Part shown: positions 1 to 10,215 of the stretch, piece by piece
Layout: each line of letters begins with the position of its first letter
Position numbering within the stretch: position 1 is the stretch's first letter
Source of the DNA: Amphiura filiformis
Lineage: Eukaryota; Echinodermata; Ophiuroidea; Amphilepidida; Amphiuridae
Length of the DNA stretch: 64,000 nt
Reading direction: 5' to 3'
NCBI RefSeq assembly: GCF_039555335.1
Contig: NC_092647.1
Span: 16,044,094-16,108,093 of the forward strand
The notes under the pieces: generated by a model
Seen by the model: only the letters and a program-made list of their open reading frames with translations
Told to the model about the DNA's origin: nothing
Database searches by the model: none
Position numbers and translations under genes: made by a program

Positions 1-573
1 ACTCTTAGTTGGGATGTGAAATTGGCTGTTAGTAAGTATACAATACAATTATTACACTCTTAGCTGGGAGATGAAACAGGTTGTTAGTAAGTATACAGTA
101 CAATTATTACACTCTTAGCTGGGAGGTGAAACAGGTTGTTAGTAAGTATACAGTACAATTATTACACTCTTAGCTGGGAGATGAAACAGGTTGTTAGTAA
201 GTATACAATACAATTATTACACTCTTAGCTGGGAGGTGAAACAGGTTGTTAGTAAGTATACAGTACAATTATTACACTCTTAGTTGGGAGATGAAACAGG
301 TTGTAAGTATACAGTACAATTATTACACTCTTAGCTGGGAGGTGAAACAGGTTGTTAGTAAGTATACATTACAATTATTACACTCTTAGTTGGGATGTGA
401 AATTGGCTGTTAGTAAGTATACAGTACAATTATTACAATTATTACACTCTTAGCTGGGAGGTGAAATAGGTTGTTAGTAAGTATGCAATACTATTACCAG
501 GTACTATTATTACACTCTTAACTGGGAGGTGAAGTTGGCTGTTAGTACGTATATGATATAATTATTACACTCT
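1..573. repeat. 55-bp minisatellite
   Basis: About ten head-to-tail copies of a 55-bp unit that starts ACTCTTAGCTGGGAGGTGAA and contains GTTAGTAAGTATACAGTACA. Copies differ by single bases and small indels (one near 300 lacks several bases). The array starts at or before the window edge. The degenerate remnant at 941-1010 is its continuation beyond the SINE. Confidence 0.95.
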
Positions 574-581
574 AGACTAGA

Positions 582-856
582 GGGCGGGTTAGTGTAGTGG
601 TCTTCTCACTCGCTTCTCACCACTGTGGCCCGGGTTCAATTCCCCGCGGCGCCACATGTGAGTTTGGTTGCCGATCCATGCTCGTCCTCGCAGGTTTTTC
701 TCCGGGTGCTCCGGTTTTCCTCCTGCATCTAAAATCGGACCTCTTCCCATATCCCTGTCCCGTCATATCCAGATGGCGTCCCTTAAATTTAGTAGCCTCT
801 GAGCACTATTGGGATTAGCCTGGCTTCGGCCGAATGTTATAAATAAAATAATAAAA

Positions 857-927
<71 letters not shown>

Positions 928-940
928 AAAAATAAAAAAT
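582..940 (+). mobile_element. tRNA-derived SINE with (AAAT)n tail
   Basis: The head is tRNA-like: a box-A-like TTAGTGTAGTGG at 589-600 and a box-B-like GGTTCAATTCC near 633, followed by a tRNA-unrelated body and an (AAAT)n tail at about 845-936. It sits inside a copy of the 55-bp minisatellite, whose sequence resumes at 941. I see no clean target duplication. Confidence 0.85.
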
Positions 941-1141
941 TGGCTGTTAGTAAAGATACGACACAAATATACATTCTTATCTGGGAGGTTAAATGGCCTG
1001 TTAGCATTGGTTAGCCCCCGGGTTTCTATTGAGCATGATAACCGGTATTACACCAAACCAAACTACATCACTCATCAACCTTTGCCCAGTAGAAACCTGG
1101 AGTTTGTGCTTACCTGATTATGTCTTTGCCGTGTATTTCAG

Positions 1142-1317
1142 ATCCTCCATGTCCTTCTAACTCTGAATGGATGTTGCGTGGAGACTACTGCTATTATTAC
1201 AGTGCAGAGATTGATGATAGAAGAGGCTGGGTGGAGGCTAACAGTTACTGTATGGATAATGGAGGCTTTCTAACATCAGTCCATGCAGATGGAGAGAATG
1301 ACTTCCTGACAGATATT
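1142..1317 (+). CDS. Lectin exon a: first half of CTLD1
   Basis: The acceptor is TATTTCAG at 1134-1141 and the donor is GTAAGC at 1318. The exon encodes the start of CTLD1: first Cys, Trp, a Cys-Tyr-Tyr-Tyr stretch, a Trp-x-x-Ala helix, the next Cys, and a Glu-Asn-Asp-Phe-Leu stretch. It enters with two bases of a split codon and ends on a codon boundary. Confidence 0.9.
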
Positions 1318-4300
1318 GTAAGCCGTTATGTATGAAAATGTGTATTAAAAAGGTGTCTGTACGCACAGAAACATCCAACATTAAATTAGGGATTCAATCA
1401 TGTTTCACCGTTGTTCATACAGTGGATAGTGCATTCAACACCCTGCATCAAGTAAGGACAACACTGTACCTCAAATATGCTGTTGCCAATGTGTGATAGT
1501 TTACTGCACACTATGTTTGAATTAGAAAAGATTTGCAATCAGCTGCTGAAAAGTGCTATTGATAATTTGTAAGTTCAATCTTTTTACATCAATTAATTTT
1601 AAAGTTACCCAAACTTTTATTTCACATTTCTTGAAAACTTTTATACCGTGTTTAAAATTACCCAAACTTTTATTTCAGAATACACATTTCTTGAACGCTT
1701 TTATACCGTGTTTAAAATTACCCAAACTTTTATTTCAGAATGCACATTTCTTGAAAACTTTTATACCGTGTTTAAAATTACCCAAACTTTTATTTCAGAA
1801 TGCACATTTCTTGAACACTTTTATACCGTGTTTAAAATTACCCAAACTTTTATTTCAGAATACACATTTCTTGAACGCTTTTATACCGTGTTTAAAATTA
1901 CCCAAACTTTTATTTCAGAATACACATTTCTTGAACACTTTTATACCGTGTTTAAAGTTACCTAAACTTTTATTTCTGAATGCACATTTCTTGAACACTT
2001 TAAATTGTGTTTTTGTTTGCAGACTATAAGAAAGTATGACTACCATTCGCATTGGATTGGTCTAAGAACATATGCTGCAAATGGGAAATATTCGTGAGTA
2101 GATAACTGAAACGTAATACAAAGAAATTTTCATAATTTTGTTGTTTTAAGTACCATATTTTATTTCCATGTAACTTCTATAAGTAGATAATAAGAGAGAA
2201 AATATCAAGTATTACCTCATCAGTTCTTAGAAGGATTTTAATTCTATACATTGAATGAAAAATACAGATATTTAAAAAGAAAGGAAAAGAAAGAAAGAAA
2301 TAGAACATAAGAGAGGAACTGAAGGGAGGAGAGAGGCACTTTGAGGAGAGGAGTGGAGGAATGAATCAACAACATTTGAGAGAAAAAAAAGTCACCAATT
2401 TACCTTGTGTAAATATGTTTTCCTCACTTTTAGACAAAAAAGACAAATACCAAGTATTGGCTCATCAGTTCTTAGAATTTCTTAGGATTTTAATATTATG
2501 CATTGAATGAGATATACAGATATTTACCCCCAGATGTGGGGAAGGTGATGATTTTAGTAAATTTTAAAAATATCTCCAAATCACAAAATTTGGGGTGGTC
2601 GGGCCCCTTAAAACATGTTTTTCCATCGCCTAAAGGTGATCTTACATAATGTGTTTAATATATTTACTCCCTTGCTTTGTTTTAGATGGTCTGATGGAAC
2701 ACCTTTAGACTACATCAACTGGTCATCAGGGGAACCAAATGATTTTAATGGAGAAGAAGAGTGTGCAGAATTCTATGTCTATAGTAAGTTATGTGTTCAA
2801 TAGATGATAACTGTTTGTGTTGTGATTTGTTTGCCTTTGTGTTGAAATGATTTTAATTTTACCAGTATAAGAGTAGCAAGTGAATAGGTTAAAAGAGAGT
2901 GAAAGAAAGAAAGAAAACTTGAATCAACAACATTTTGGAGAAAAAAGTCACCAATTTACCTTGTGTAAATATCTTTCCCTTTTGATTTTCAGCACCAGCA
3001 GTACCAGGCTCATGGAATGACCTGAACTGTGGAGACAAGATTCCATTTATATGCAAGAAAGCTAATGGTAACATTGCCCCTATCACCTATCCCCCTACTC
3101 CCACTCCTGTAGGTAATTGTCCCACAGGAGCCTTTAAATTTGACAATCGTTGTTATCAGTTCTTTGGGGAGGATACCGCAGATCGTGTTGGCTGGCATGA
3201 TGCAAGAACACAATGCGAGTCATTGGGAATGCAGCTAGCTACTCTACATAGTCAACAAGTACAATGTAAGTATGTTTGTTTGCTTATTTATTTAAGCAAT
3301 CTAGAAATATGATAATGGTAGCATTTTGTTGGTTATTTCTCTGAAATTTGCTCTCTATTACAGCCTCTTGTGCCCTAGGTTAAAGGTGCATTATGTTATT
3401 CTTTGGAAGTGTATAATTACTTCAGTGTATATTTTATAGTAAATAAATCTGTTCTTTTCCTAATTAGCTTTCTTGACCACCCAGCTAAAGACTGTCACAT
3501 ACCGTATGTGGATTGGACTCAGTGATGTTACCACTACTGGTCAGTTCCGATGGGCTGATGGAACAGCTGTAGATTTCACCAACTGGAATAATGGGGAACC
3601 TAACGAAGCAGGTGGTGAGGTAAGTGTGCATGACTAGTAAGTTGGAGGTCCTGGGTTTAATATCTTAGCAGTCACTCAAGAGTTGCTGACATTACCTTCA
3701 TAGTTCCAATAGTATACGTTTGGAGACTCAAAGACCAACCCCACACAAACCATGTTATTTTCTGCAGGAAGACTGTGTAGAAATGTTAAACAACAAAGAT
3801 GATGTTGGTGAATGGAATGACAATGCATGTGGGAAATTGAATGGATTTGTTTGTCAGAGGAACCCAGGTAGGAACAAATACAACTAATGCGTAGCATCAT
3901 AAGGGGACAAAAAGTAAAAAGACTTGTACGTGTCATCTGAATCAGGCTCACTGACTCATGCTTCTTGGCACTGTGTTTGTGAGGTTGCCAGGTGATGACA
4001 AGGCTCCGCTGTGTGAATATACAAGATATTGTAAACCTAAACAAGACATAATCTGATCCACCCAGGCCAAAGTCAGAGAATTTTGAAATTAAAATATAAG
4101 CAAAACAAAACAATAGAATGCATAAACAAAGTTGCCCCTATTGCATGCTATACCTTATTCACCCATTTTGTACAAATGGTTTGTATAGCTCAATGTGTAA
4201 GTTTGTTCATCCCAATCAAGTCAGACTTACTCTATTATTGCAATTGTCAGTCTCAAACATAATTTCCACTGCCTCATACAGATCTAAGTCTACCTGACCC

Positions 4301-7300
4301 AGGTGATCTTCCCAACAGCTGCACAAAGACAAACTATGTCCAGTACTATGATAGTTGCTTCCGAGTCATTACATCACAGTCGTCAGGAATGTCTTTCCAA
4401 GATGCACAGAGTGCATGTAAGTCGGATGGCACAGATTTGGCTAGTATTATAGACAGTTATGAACAAGCTTTTGTGGAGACTCGACTACACATCATGGGAG
4501 ATAATCCACTGTGGATAGGATTGGTGGATGATAAGGTGAGCTTGATTAATGACTGGATTGCATGATTATTTGCAATATTAACACATAAGCACTAGCAGTA
4601 GCATAGCTGGGAATTTTGTCAGCGAATCAATTTCCCCCATCAGGGATGCAGCTCCAAAACACATGTAGGACCATAATCAGCCATCCAACATTATAAATAC
4701 AACATTGTTTCCAAGTTCAGGATGTAGGGCAAATATCTTATTGGTCTGGCTATGAGATTTAAAATATTATTATATTGGGCTCGACTATGTCTTGCCCAAT
4801 ATTTTTAACTGGTAACTCTGCCAATAAAATTAATATGGGCTCAATGGATCCAATGTTATATCAGTATTGGTGTGAAATAAAAAAATTATTTTGTTTTGAC
4901 CTTTCAGGTTGCAGGGGAGTACAGTTGGGTGGATGGTTGGCCTGTATGGTATACAAACTGGGGTCAAAGTGAACCAAGTAGAGGACCAGGTGAGGGCTGC
5001 GTGGCTGTGGAATTCGACGGGTCGTGGGATGACACAGACTGCAGCAGGAAACTGATGCCTCTCTGCAAATATTCCACCGGTAAGTGAGAAATTCATGTTT
5101 GTAAAATTTCCATAAAAAGTAGATTTTTATTTTTTGTTCACAGAATATGTGACTGGACGCGGCGAATCAGCCGTAAAGTCGGCCCGATCAATTTTATTTT
5201 ATTTCGTGTTTAGAAAATATATACCATAAGCTTTAAAATGGTATATCATTTGACTTCAAACGATATCCAAAATCGGGGTTATGATTTGTTGAACTCTGTT
5301 CCTTCGACAAAATTGTATTTTTTGTCGGTTCTACATGTGTCTCTTTTTCTACATTTCTATTAATAAATACCCAACAGTCATAATTGGCGGTCATTTCAAA
5401 TCATCCCCAAGTCAACGAGGTTCAGAAATATCCTCTCATTGTTCATTGTTGATTATACATACCTAGACAAAATACAATGATTTAATTGTTAGCTACCACT
5501 TGAACAGGATTTAGCAAACAAAGACAAGAACTATTCTATAGAAATAGGTAGAAGCTTATTATCCTCTTCAGCAGTAGTTTTATTGATTGATTTAAACAGC
5601 GTTTGATAAGATACTTGTCGCAACGAATTGATACACCTATGAATACGACCTTCACATACATTTTACACTTTAACTCAGAATACAATTGAATACATGAATA
5701 CAAAACCCACCCAAGTCCATGTGAAGTGATTTTGAGAGAAAAACCTGTGTATCATTTTAATTCCTTAAGTTAGATTTACCTGGTCAATATGGTAAGTTTT
5801 ACGTGCAAATGAGTGGATTAAACTGTATAAAGTATGACGATTAGCATTTCAGGGACTTTGTAGGGTTCATTTTAAATTTTGGACTTGGGTGGTTTTTGAA
5901 TCATATACAAAGACAACAACGTTGGAATGAGATATTACAATGAGATAATACAAAATAAAGCACTCAGGTATGTATAATGTTGATAAGCATTCTGCCATGT
6001 AATATAAACCACACACGTTCCTTTATTAAACCCATTTTTTTCTTCAAAAGTCACTCTCCAGCAATAAATGTGTTACAAGTGCACTTTTATACATACTGGA
6101 TTTCAATCAATGTATTACAAGACTCAAATCACAGAATTGGGTGGTTCTTTCATACATGCTATTTCTCACATGCTCAATAGACACAGATGATGAATTTGAG
6201 TTGTTCTTTCATACATATGACAGGCCTATGTATAGCAACAATTTCCCATGCTTAACTCAATTTGGCCAACGTATGGACTTGGGTGGGTTTTGTATTCATA
6301 TATTCAATTTGCCGAGTTTACGGCTGATTCGCCGCGTCCACTCACATATTAGTTTTCACTGTAATTTAATTCCAGTGCCTATATTGCAAATCCGATGATC
6401 AGTCTGTTGATCATTATTGGGGTTATTATGCAACAAGACACTGTTGTCTCCAAAGGAAGCGAAATCAAATTGTTCAGGTTCTTACTATTGTGTAAGAGAA
6501 ACAAAGCATTCCTGCTTTTTTGATTTCGTTAATGCATACTGAACTCAATTCAATACATATATTTCAGCACCCAGACCTACCGATCCACCTATTGCCCCTG
6601 GAACATGTGATGATGGTTGGTCAGCCTACGGCAGCTTCTGCTATAGTCTAAGCACAGATATGAAATCATGGCCTGAAGCTGAGTACCAATGTGAGAAGTA
6701 TGGAGCTACAGTTGCATCGGTACATAGCAGACAAGATAATGAGTTTATTAAGAATCTAGCTAAGGATGGATGGAGAGATTTGTGGATAGGATTGCATCGT
6801 GATGATAATGGTAAGCTTAATTAGAGCAATAAAATACAATATTTTAAACATAAATGTCATTATTTTTTGTTCAAACCTGAGTTTTGGCATATTTTTAATT
6901 TTTGTACACATGTTTCACATAACCAGTAGTTGCATTTGTAGGAATATAAAGTTTTTAATATTATCATAATTACAATAATCTCCCAAATGGACAAGAAACT
7001 ATTATGGAGATATACAGGGGAAAGAAGAATTACGCATCGCACACTAGCACATTTAAACATGAATTTACAAATGGAAACATAACATGCATAGGCAGATATA
7101 CCAGAGAAAAAACTCCGGACATACCTGCCTGTGCGGGGACTTGAACCACAGACCTCTCGCTTGTCGTGCGAGCGCTCTAACCACTGAGTTACACAGACTG
7201 TCCCTGATAAACCGGAGATGTCAGGAAGGTATTAAGAGAAGCCAGATATGATCATCATTAAATAGAAGAAACACAATCACTTTTATTCGCCGATCGCACG

Positions 7301-10037
7301 GTCATCTTAAAACGAGATTCTATCTGCGAAGTATGTGTGTGGGGGTGAGCTTGTTTGTGTACGTCTGCTTTAATCATGATATATGAAAATATTTCTATAT
7401 TTGCACATATTTTAGGTGCTTTTATGTGGCATGATGATACAGCAGTAGACTATGTGAATTGGGCAGAAGGGGAGCCAACATGGGAGTGGAACGGTGAACA
7501 TGAAAACTGTGTAGAGATGTGGTCTAGTGGATATTGGAATGATATTGACTGTCTCTATGACCAGGCTTATGTCTGCAAGAAAGACAAATGTAAGTTGTTT
7601 GCTTTGCTAATCCTTTCGCCCAAAATACTTTTTTTAATCAGTCTCATCACTCTCAAAACTATTGGATACAGATGCTTGTGGAAAAGGTGATTAAAATCAA
7701 ATTTCCTTTTTCTTAGAATCTCAGAAAGGTTTTGTTTTTATACAAATAGCCCTGGACGTTGGTAAGAAAGCATCTTAATTGAGCTTGGTAACTCAAACAA
7801 AAATAGACGGGTAGGTGTACTAGGCCAGGAGTAAAGTACACTACACAGTGCACAACAGCAGCCAACTAGTCTGCAGTTGTGACTGCAATGACTAATAGTG
7901 TAGCCAACTAGTCTGCAGCCAATAGTCATCATGACTGCAATGACTAATGGAGTAGCCAACTAGTCTGTAACCAATAATCATGACTGCAATGATTAATGAA
8001 ATAGTCAACTAGTCTACAACCAATAGTCATCATGACTGCAATGACCAATGGAGTAGCCAACTAGTCTCAACATTGCTAAACACTCTAGCAGAATGTGGTA
8101 GGATCGGCAACAGGGCTGAAAATAAGAAGCAGTCTTGTAATCCTGACTGCCAAATTTCTCACCAGCCTGCTTGGAAATCTTTGGCATCAGGGATATAGCT
8201 GAAGTGATAATAATGTGTATGTCTGTTTGGTATGATGATCACTTCATCTCAATATACTTACAGACTCTTATATTTTTAGTTAATGGTTCATGAAGCAATT
8301 CAATGGTATATCCAGGGGGTGGCTTTGGATGCTTCAGTCCCCCCTGTATTAAGTATTAGCTTATTAATATCTTTATTCTTTGTTGATGTCCAGCACCCTT
8401 TGAGACGGACAAACCTTCACCTGGCACTCTGCCGCCAACAACACGCAAACCTCCACGTACCTATCCAACAGGCTGGACTGGCTCAACAGAAGCAATTCCA
8501 ACAACACTACCACCAGGAACACCAATAGACCCAGGAAAACAAACTGGTAGGTTAAGGGCATGATCAAGGGGGGGGTGACGGAAATACCGAAAGTCATTTA
8601 AAACGTGACAAACTGTTTTACAGCACAAGCGATCAAAAGCTTTCCTTAAAAGCAGTTTCAAAGTCACATCAAAGTATTTCTGGACTTCTGCCCTCCCCAC
8701 TTAATGTGGTTACTGAATTGTCACACTGCTTTTCTGACGTTTTTTGCCCAAGCCAATTTTTGTTATTTTGAGAACAACGTACAAAATATGACAATCTGCG
8801 TAGCAGGCTGACGATTTACAGGAATGACCTGTTTGACGGTAAGAGGATTAAAAATACAGGGAAATAAAAGTGTGGTAATAAACTTATGAATTGTTAAATT
8901 CAACCACTTACCTTTGAGAACAACGTACAAAATATGACAATCTGCGTAGCAGGCTGACGATTTACAGGAATGACCTGTTTGACGGTAAGAGGATTAAAAA
9001 TACAGGGAAATAAAAGTGTGGTAATAAACTTGTGAATTGTTAAATTCAACCACTTACCTTTGAGAACAACGTACAAAATATGACAATCTGCGTAGCAGGC
9101 TGACGATTTACAGGAATGACCTGTTTGACGGTAAGAGGATTAAAATACAGGGAAATAAAAGTGTGGTAATAAACTTGTGAATTGTTAAATTCAACCACTT
9201 ACCTTTGAGAACAACGTACAAAATATGACAATCTGCGTAGCAGGCTGACGATTTACAGGAATGACCTGTTTGACGGTAAGAGGATTAAAAATGCAGGGAA
9301 ATAAAAGTGTGGTAATAAACTTGTGAATTGTTAAATTCAACCACTTACCTTTGAGAACAACGTACAAAATATGACAATCTGCGTAGCAGGCTGACGATTT
9401 ACAGGAATGACCTGTTTGACGGTAAGAGGATTAAAAATACAGGCAAATAAAAGTTTGGTAATAAACTTGTGAATTGTTAAATTCAACCACTTACCTTTGA
9501 GAACAACGTACAAAATATGACAATCTGCGCAGCAGGCTGACGATTTACAGGAATGACCTGTTTGACGGTAAGAGGATTAAATATACAGGGAAATAAAAGT
9601 GTGGTAATAAACTTGTGAATTGTTAAATTCAACCACTTACCTAAAATAAGATTCTCCGGGCAGGCATCAGGGTAATTAACTTGAATAAAAGAATATGTCA
9701 TATAAAATATGATTGAGCTATGTTAAGTTACAACACATTGATATTACTGCATCATGAAATCTTTCTCATTTTAACTGCCAACACTTCACTATTATCTATT
9801 GCAGGCTTATCATCTGGCGCCATTGTAGGCATTGTCATAGGGATCTTAGTATGTGTGGTCTTGGTTGGTACTATCATTTTCTTTATCTTCAGTGGTGGAA
9901 TACGCTTACCAGGCAAATCTAAAACTCCTCTTGATATTGGCAGTGTGGGATTTGACAATGCTTTGTATAATGCTGGCGCAGGATCAGTACAGGTTAATGA
10001 CAGTGCCACTGTAGGAGATCCAACCAGTGTGGCATAA
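1142..10037 (+). CDS. Multi-C-type-lectin-domain membrane receptor, mannose-receptor-like (5' partial)
   Basis: Twelve exons join in frame: 1142-1317, 2023-2093, 2686-2783, 2993-3265, 3468-3619, 3768-3867, 4282-4535, 4908-5079, 6568-6810, 7416-7589, 8394-8546 and 9805-10037. Each has AG before it and GT after it (the last ends at TAA), and the phases match at every junction. The visible product is about 698 residues: four C-type lectin domains (CTLDs) of about 120-135 residues, a Thr/Pro-rich stalk, one transmembrane helix and a tail of roughly 45 residues. Domains 1 and 2 keep both EPN and WND, the Ca2+-site and mannose-type sugar-binding motifs; domain 3 has EPS and WDD; domain 4 has EPT and WND. 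By family knowledge this is a cell-surface endocytic or recognition lectin. The first exon enters with two bases of a split codon, so signal peptide and possibly more domains lie upstream. It differs from vertebrate mannose receptors in that no ricin-type or fibronectin II domain is visible. The family is secure; ligand and orthology are not. Confidence 0.93.
1590..2012 (+). repeat. 60-bp intronic minisatellite carrying splice-acceptor-like motifs
   Basis: About seven copies of an exact 60-bp unit (TTTATACCGTGTTTAAAATT ... ACACATTTCTTGAA) fill the end of the intron before exon b. Each full copy contains CTTTTATTTCAG, which looks like a 3' splice site; the last copy reads TTTCTG instead. Confidence 0.95.
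2023..2093 (+). CDS. Lectin exon b: CTLD1 WIGL segment
   Basis: A small 71-bp exon whose acceptor (TTTGTTTGCAG) follows directly on the 60-bp minisatellite; the donor is GTGAGT. It encodes the hallmark Trp-Ile-Gly-Leu motif of CTLD1 and ends with two bases of a Ser codon that the next exon completes. Confidence 0.88.
2199..2990 (+). repeat. Short direct duplications within two neighbouring lectin introns
   Basis: A block at about 2199-2276 (CAAGTATTACCTCATCAGTT ...) recurs at about 2444-2526. A second block with AATCAACAACATTT and GTCACCAATTTACC at 2362-2426 recurs at 2919-2980, immediately before the acceptor of exon d. Exon c lies between the latter pair. Confidence 0.85.
2686..2783 (+). 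CDS. Lectin exon c: CTLD1 EPN segment
   Basis: Acceptor TTTTAG, donor GTAAGT. It encodes W-S-D-G-T, then Asn-Trp, then Gly-Glu-Pro-Asn followed by acidic residues and Cys. EPN is the canonical mannose-type Ca2+/sugar-binding motif. One base of a codon carries over to the next exon. Confidence 0.9.
2993..3265 (+). CDS. Lectin exon d: end of CTLD1, linker, start of CTLD2
   Basis: Acceptor GATTTTCAG, donor GTAAGT. It encodes Trp-Asn-Asp and the two final Cys of CTLD1, a short Pro/Thr linker, and the first half of CTLD2 through Gln-Leu-Ala-Thr-Leu-His. One exon bridging two lectin domains shows that they belong to one transcript. Confidence 0.92.
3468..3619 (+). CDS. Lectin exon e: CTLD2 WIGL and EPN
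   Basis: Acceptor TAATTAG, donor GTAAGT. It contains Trp-Ile-Gly-Leu, the Trp-Ala-Asp-Gly-Thr strand, Asn-Trp and Gly-Glu-Pro-Asn. It ends on a codon boundary after Gly-Gly-Glu. Confidence 0.9.
3768..3867 (+). CDS. Lectin exon f: end of CTLD2
   Basis: Acceptor TCTGCAG, donor GTAGGA. It carries Glu-Asp-Cys, the Trp-Asn-Asp motif, and the closing Cys pair of CTLD2. With EPN in the preceding exon this domain should keep Ca2+-dependent sugar binding. Confidence 0.9.
4282..4535 (+). CDS. Lectin exon g: first half of CTLD3
   Basis: The acceptor is CATACAG at 4275-4281 and the donor is GTGAGC. A short Pro/Asp linker leads into CTLD3, with its first Cys pair, an Ala-x-x-x-Cys helix, and Trp-Ile-Gly-Leu near the exon end. 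It ends on a codon boundary. Confidence 0.9.
4908..5079 (+). CDS. Lectin exon h: second half of CTLD3 (degenerate sugar site)
   Basis: Acceptor CCTTTCAG, donor GTAAGT. The EPN position reads Glu-Pro-Ser and the WND position Trp-Asp-Asp, while structural Cys and Trp residues are kept. The fold looks intact, but mannose-type sugar binding is doubtful. Confidence 0.9.
5148..6346. mobile_element. 1.2-kb TA-flanked terminal-inverted-repeat element
   Basis: The left end reads TGTGACTGGACGCGGCGAAT and the right end is its near-perfect inverse (CCGCGTCCACTCACA). TA flanks both ends, as expected for a Tc1/mariner-type target duplication. There is no transposase, so it is non-autonomous. Relatives occur at 13130-13435, 25854-26420 and 37455-37962. 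It lies in the intron before CTLD4. Confidence 0.85.
6568..6810 (+). CDS. Lectin exon i: first half of CTLD4
   Basis: Acceptor TATTTCAG, donor GTAAGC. After a Pro-rich linker it encodes the CTLD4 start: Cys, Trp, Phe-Cys-Tyr, Trp-Pro-Glu-Ala, Cys, Val-Ala-Ser-Val-His, and Trp-Ile-Gly-Leu. The preceding intron contains the 5148-6346 element. Confidence 0.92.
7098..7215 (-). mobile_element. tRNA-derived sequence (tRNA-Val-like) in an intron
   Basis: On the minus strand the core reads like a tRNA: box A region GTAACTCAGTGGTTAGAGCG, an anticodon stem CTCGC/GCGAG whose loop carries GAC, and box B GGTTCAAGTCC. The acceptor stem does not pair and position 33 is not T, so it is a tRNA-derived element or pseudogene rather than a working tRNA gene. 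Confidence 0.75.
7416..7589 (+). CDS. Lectin exon j: second half of CTLD4
   Basis: Acceptor ATTTTAG, donor GTAAGT. It encodes Asn-Trp, Gly-Glu-Pro-Thr, a Cys-Val-Glu-Met strand, Tyr-Trp-Asn-Asp and the last Cys residues. WND is kept, but Thr replaces Asn of EPN. Confidence 0.9.
7857..8075 (+). repeat. Imperfect ~60-bp tandem repeat
   Basis: About four degenerate copies of a unit with GCCAACTAGTCTGCAGCC and ATGACTGCAATGACTAATGG, in the intron before the stalk exon. Boundaries are approximate. Confidence 0.85.
8394..8546 (+). CDS. Lectin exon k: Thr/Pro-rich stalk
   Basis: Acceptor GATGTCCAG, donor GTAGGT. The product is about 50 residues rich in Pro, Thr, Ser and Gly with no Cys, typical of an O-glycosylated membrane-proximal stalk. 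Its phase joins CTLD4 to the transmembrane exon exactly. Confidence 0.85.
8768..9641 (+). repeat. 146-bp tandem repeat, six copies, in the last intron
   Basis: GAGAACAACG recurs at 8770, 8916, 9062, 9207, 9353 and 9499, a spacing of 145-146 bp. Copies are nearly identical, so the array is young or homogenised. It lies between the stalk exon and the transmembrane exon. No long ORF crosses it. Confidence 0.96.
9805..10037 (+). CDS. Lectin exon l: transmembrane helix and cytoplasmic tail
   Basis: Acceptor CTATTGCAG. It encodes a Gly-rich, strongly hydrophobic helix of about 25 residues, then Arg/Lys-containing residues (a stop-transfer signal) and a tail of about 45 residues ending at TAA. The tail contains FDNALYN, which matches the FxNxxY pattern of clathrin-dependent internalisation signals, including the one in vertebrate mannose receptor. 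Confidence 0.92.
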
Positions 10038-10215
10038 TTACTGTCTGCCATTTTTTGTTTTGACTCTACTTTTCTTTCAATAACGTGTTTGATAAAAGCA
10101 GGAAAAGAAAGTGACGTTTAACATCTAAATTCTACATGAGCGGATGATAAAGAGATAAAGCATACTTGCATTCCTTGAATAAGTTCATCAGGACTGTTAG
10201 GTATCATACTATTCT

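Noticed and set aside
763..966. Minus-strand ORF rich in Leu-Phe-Ile-Tyr
   Set aside because: It is a translation of the (AAAT)n tail of the SINE.
1553..2029. 158-codon ORF over the 60-bp minisatellite
   Set aside because: It is open only because the period is a multiple of three and free of stops in two frames; it is out of frame with exon b and encodes a simple repeat.
7120..7205. Functional tRNA-Val gene on the minus strand
   Set aside because: The anticodon stem is good, but the acceptor ends do not pair and the conserved T before the anticodon is C.
8768..9641. CRISPR-like regular repeats
   Set aside because: The 146-bp units are contiguous with no unique spacers and lie in a eukaryotic intron. 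The 55- and 60-bp arrays fail the same test.
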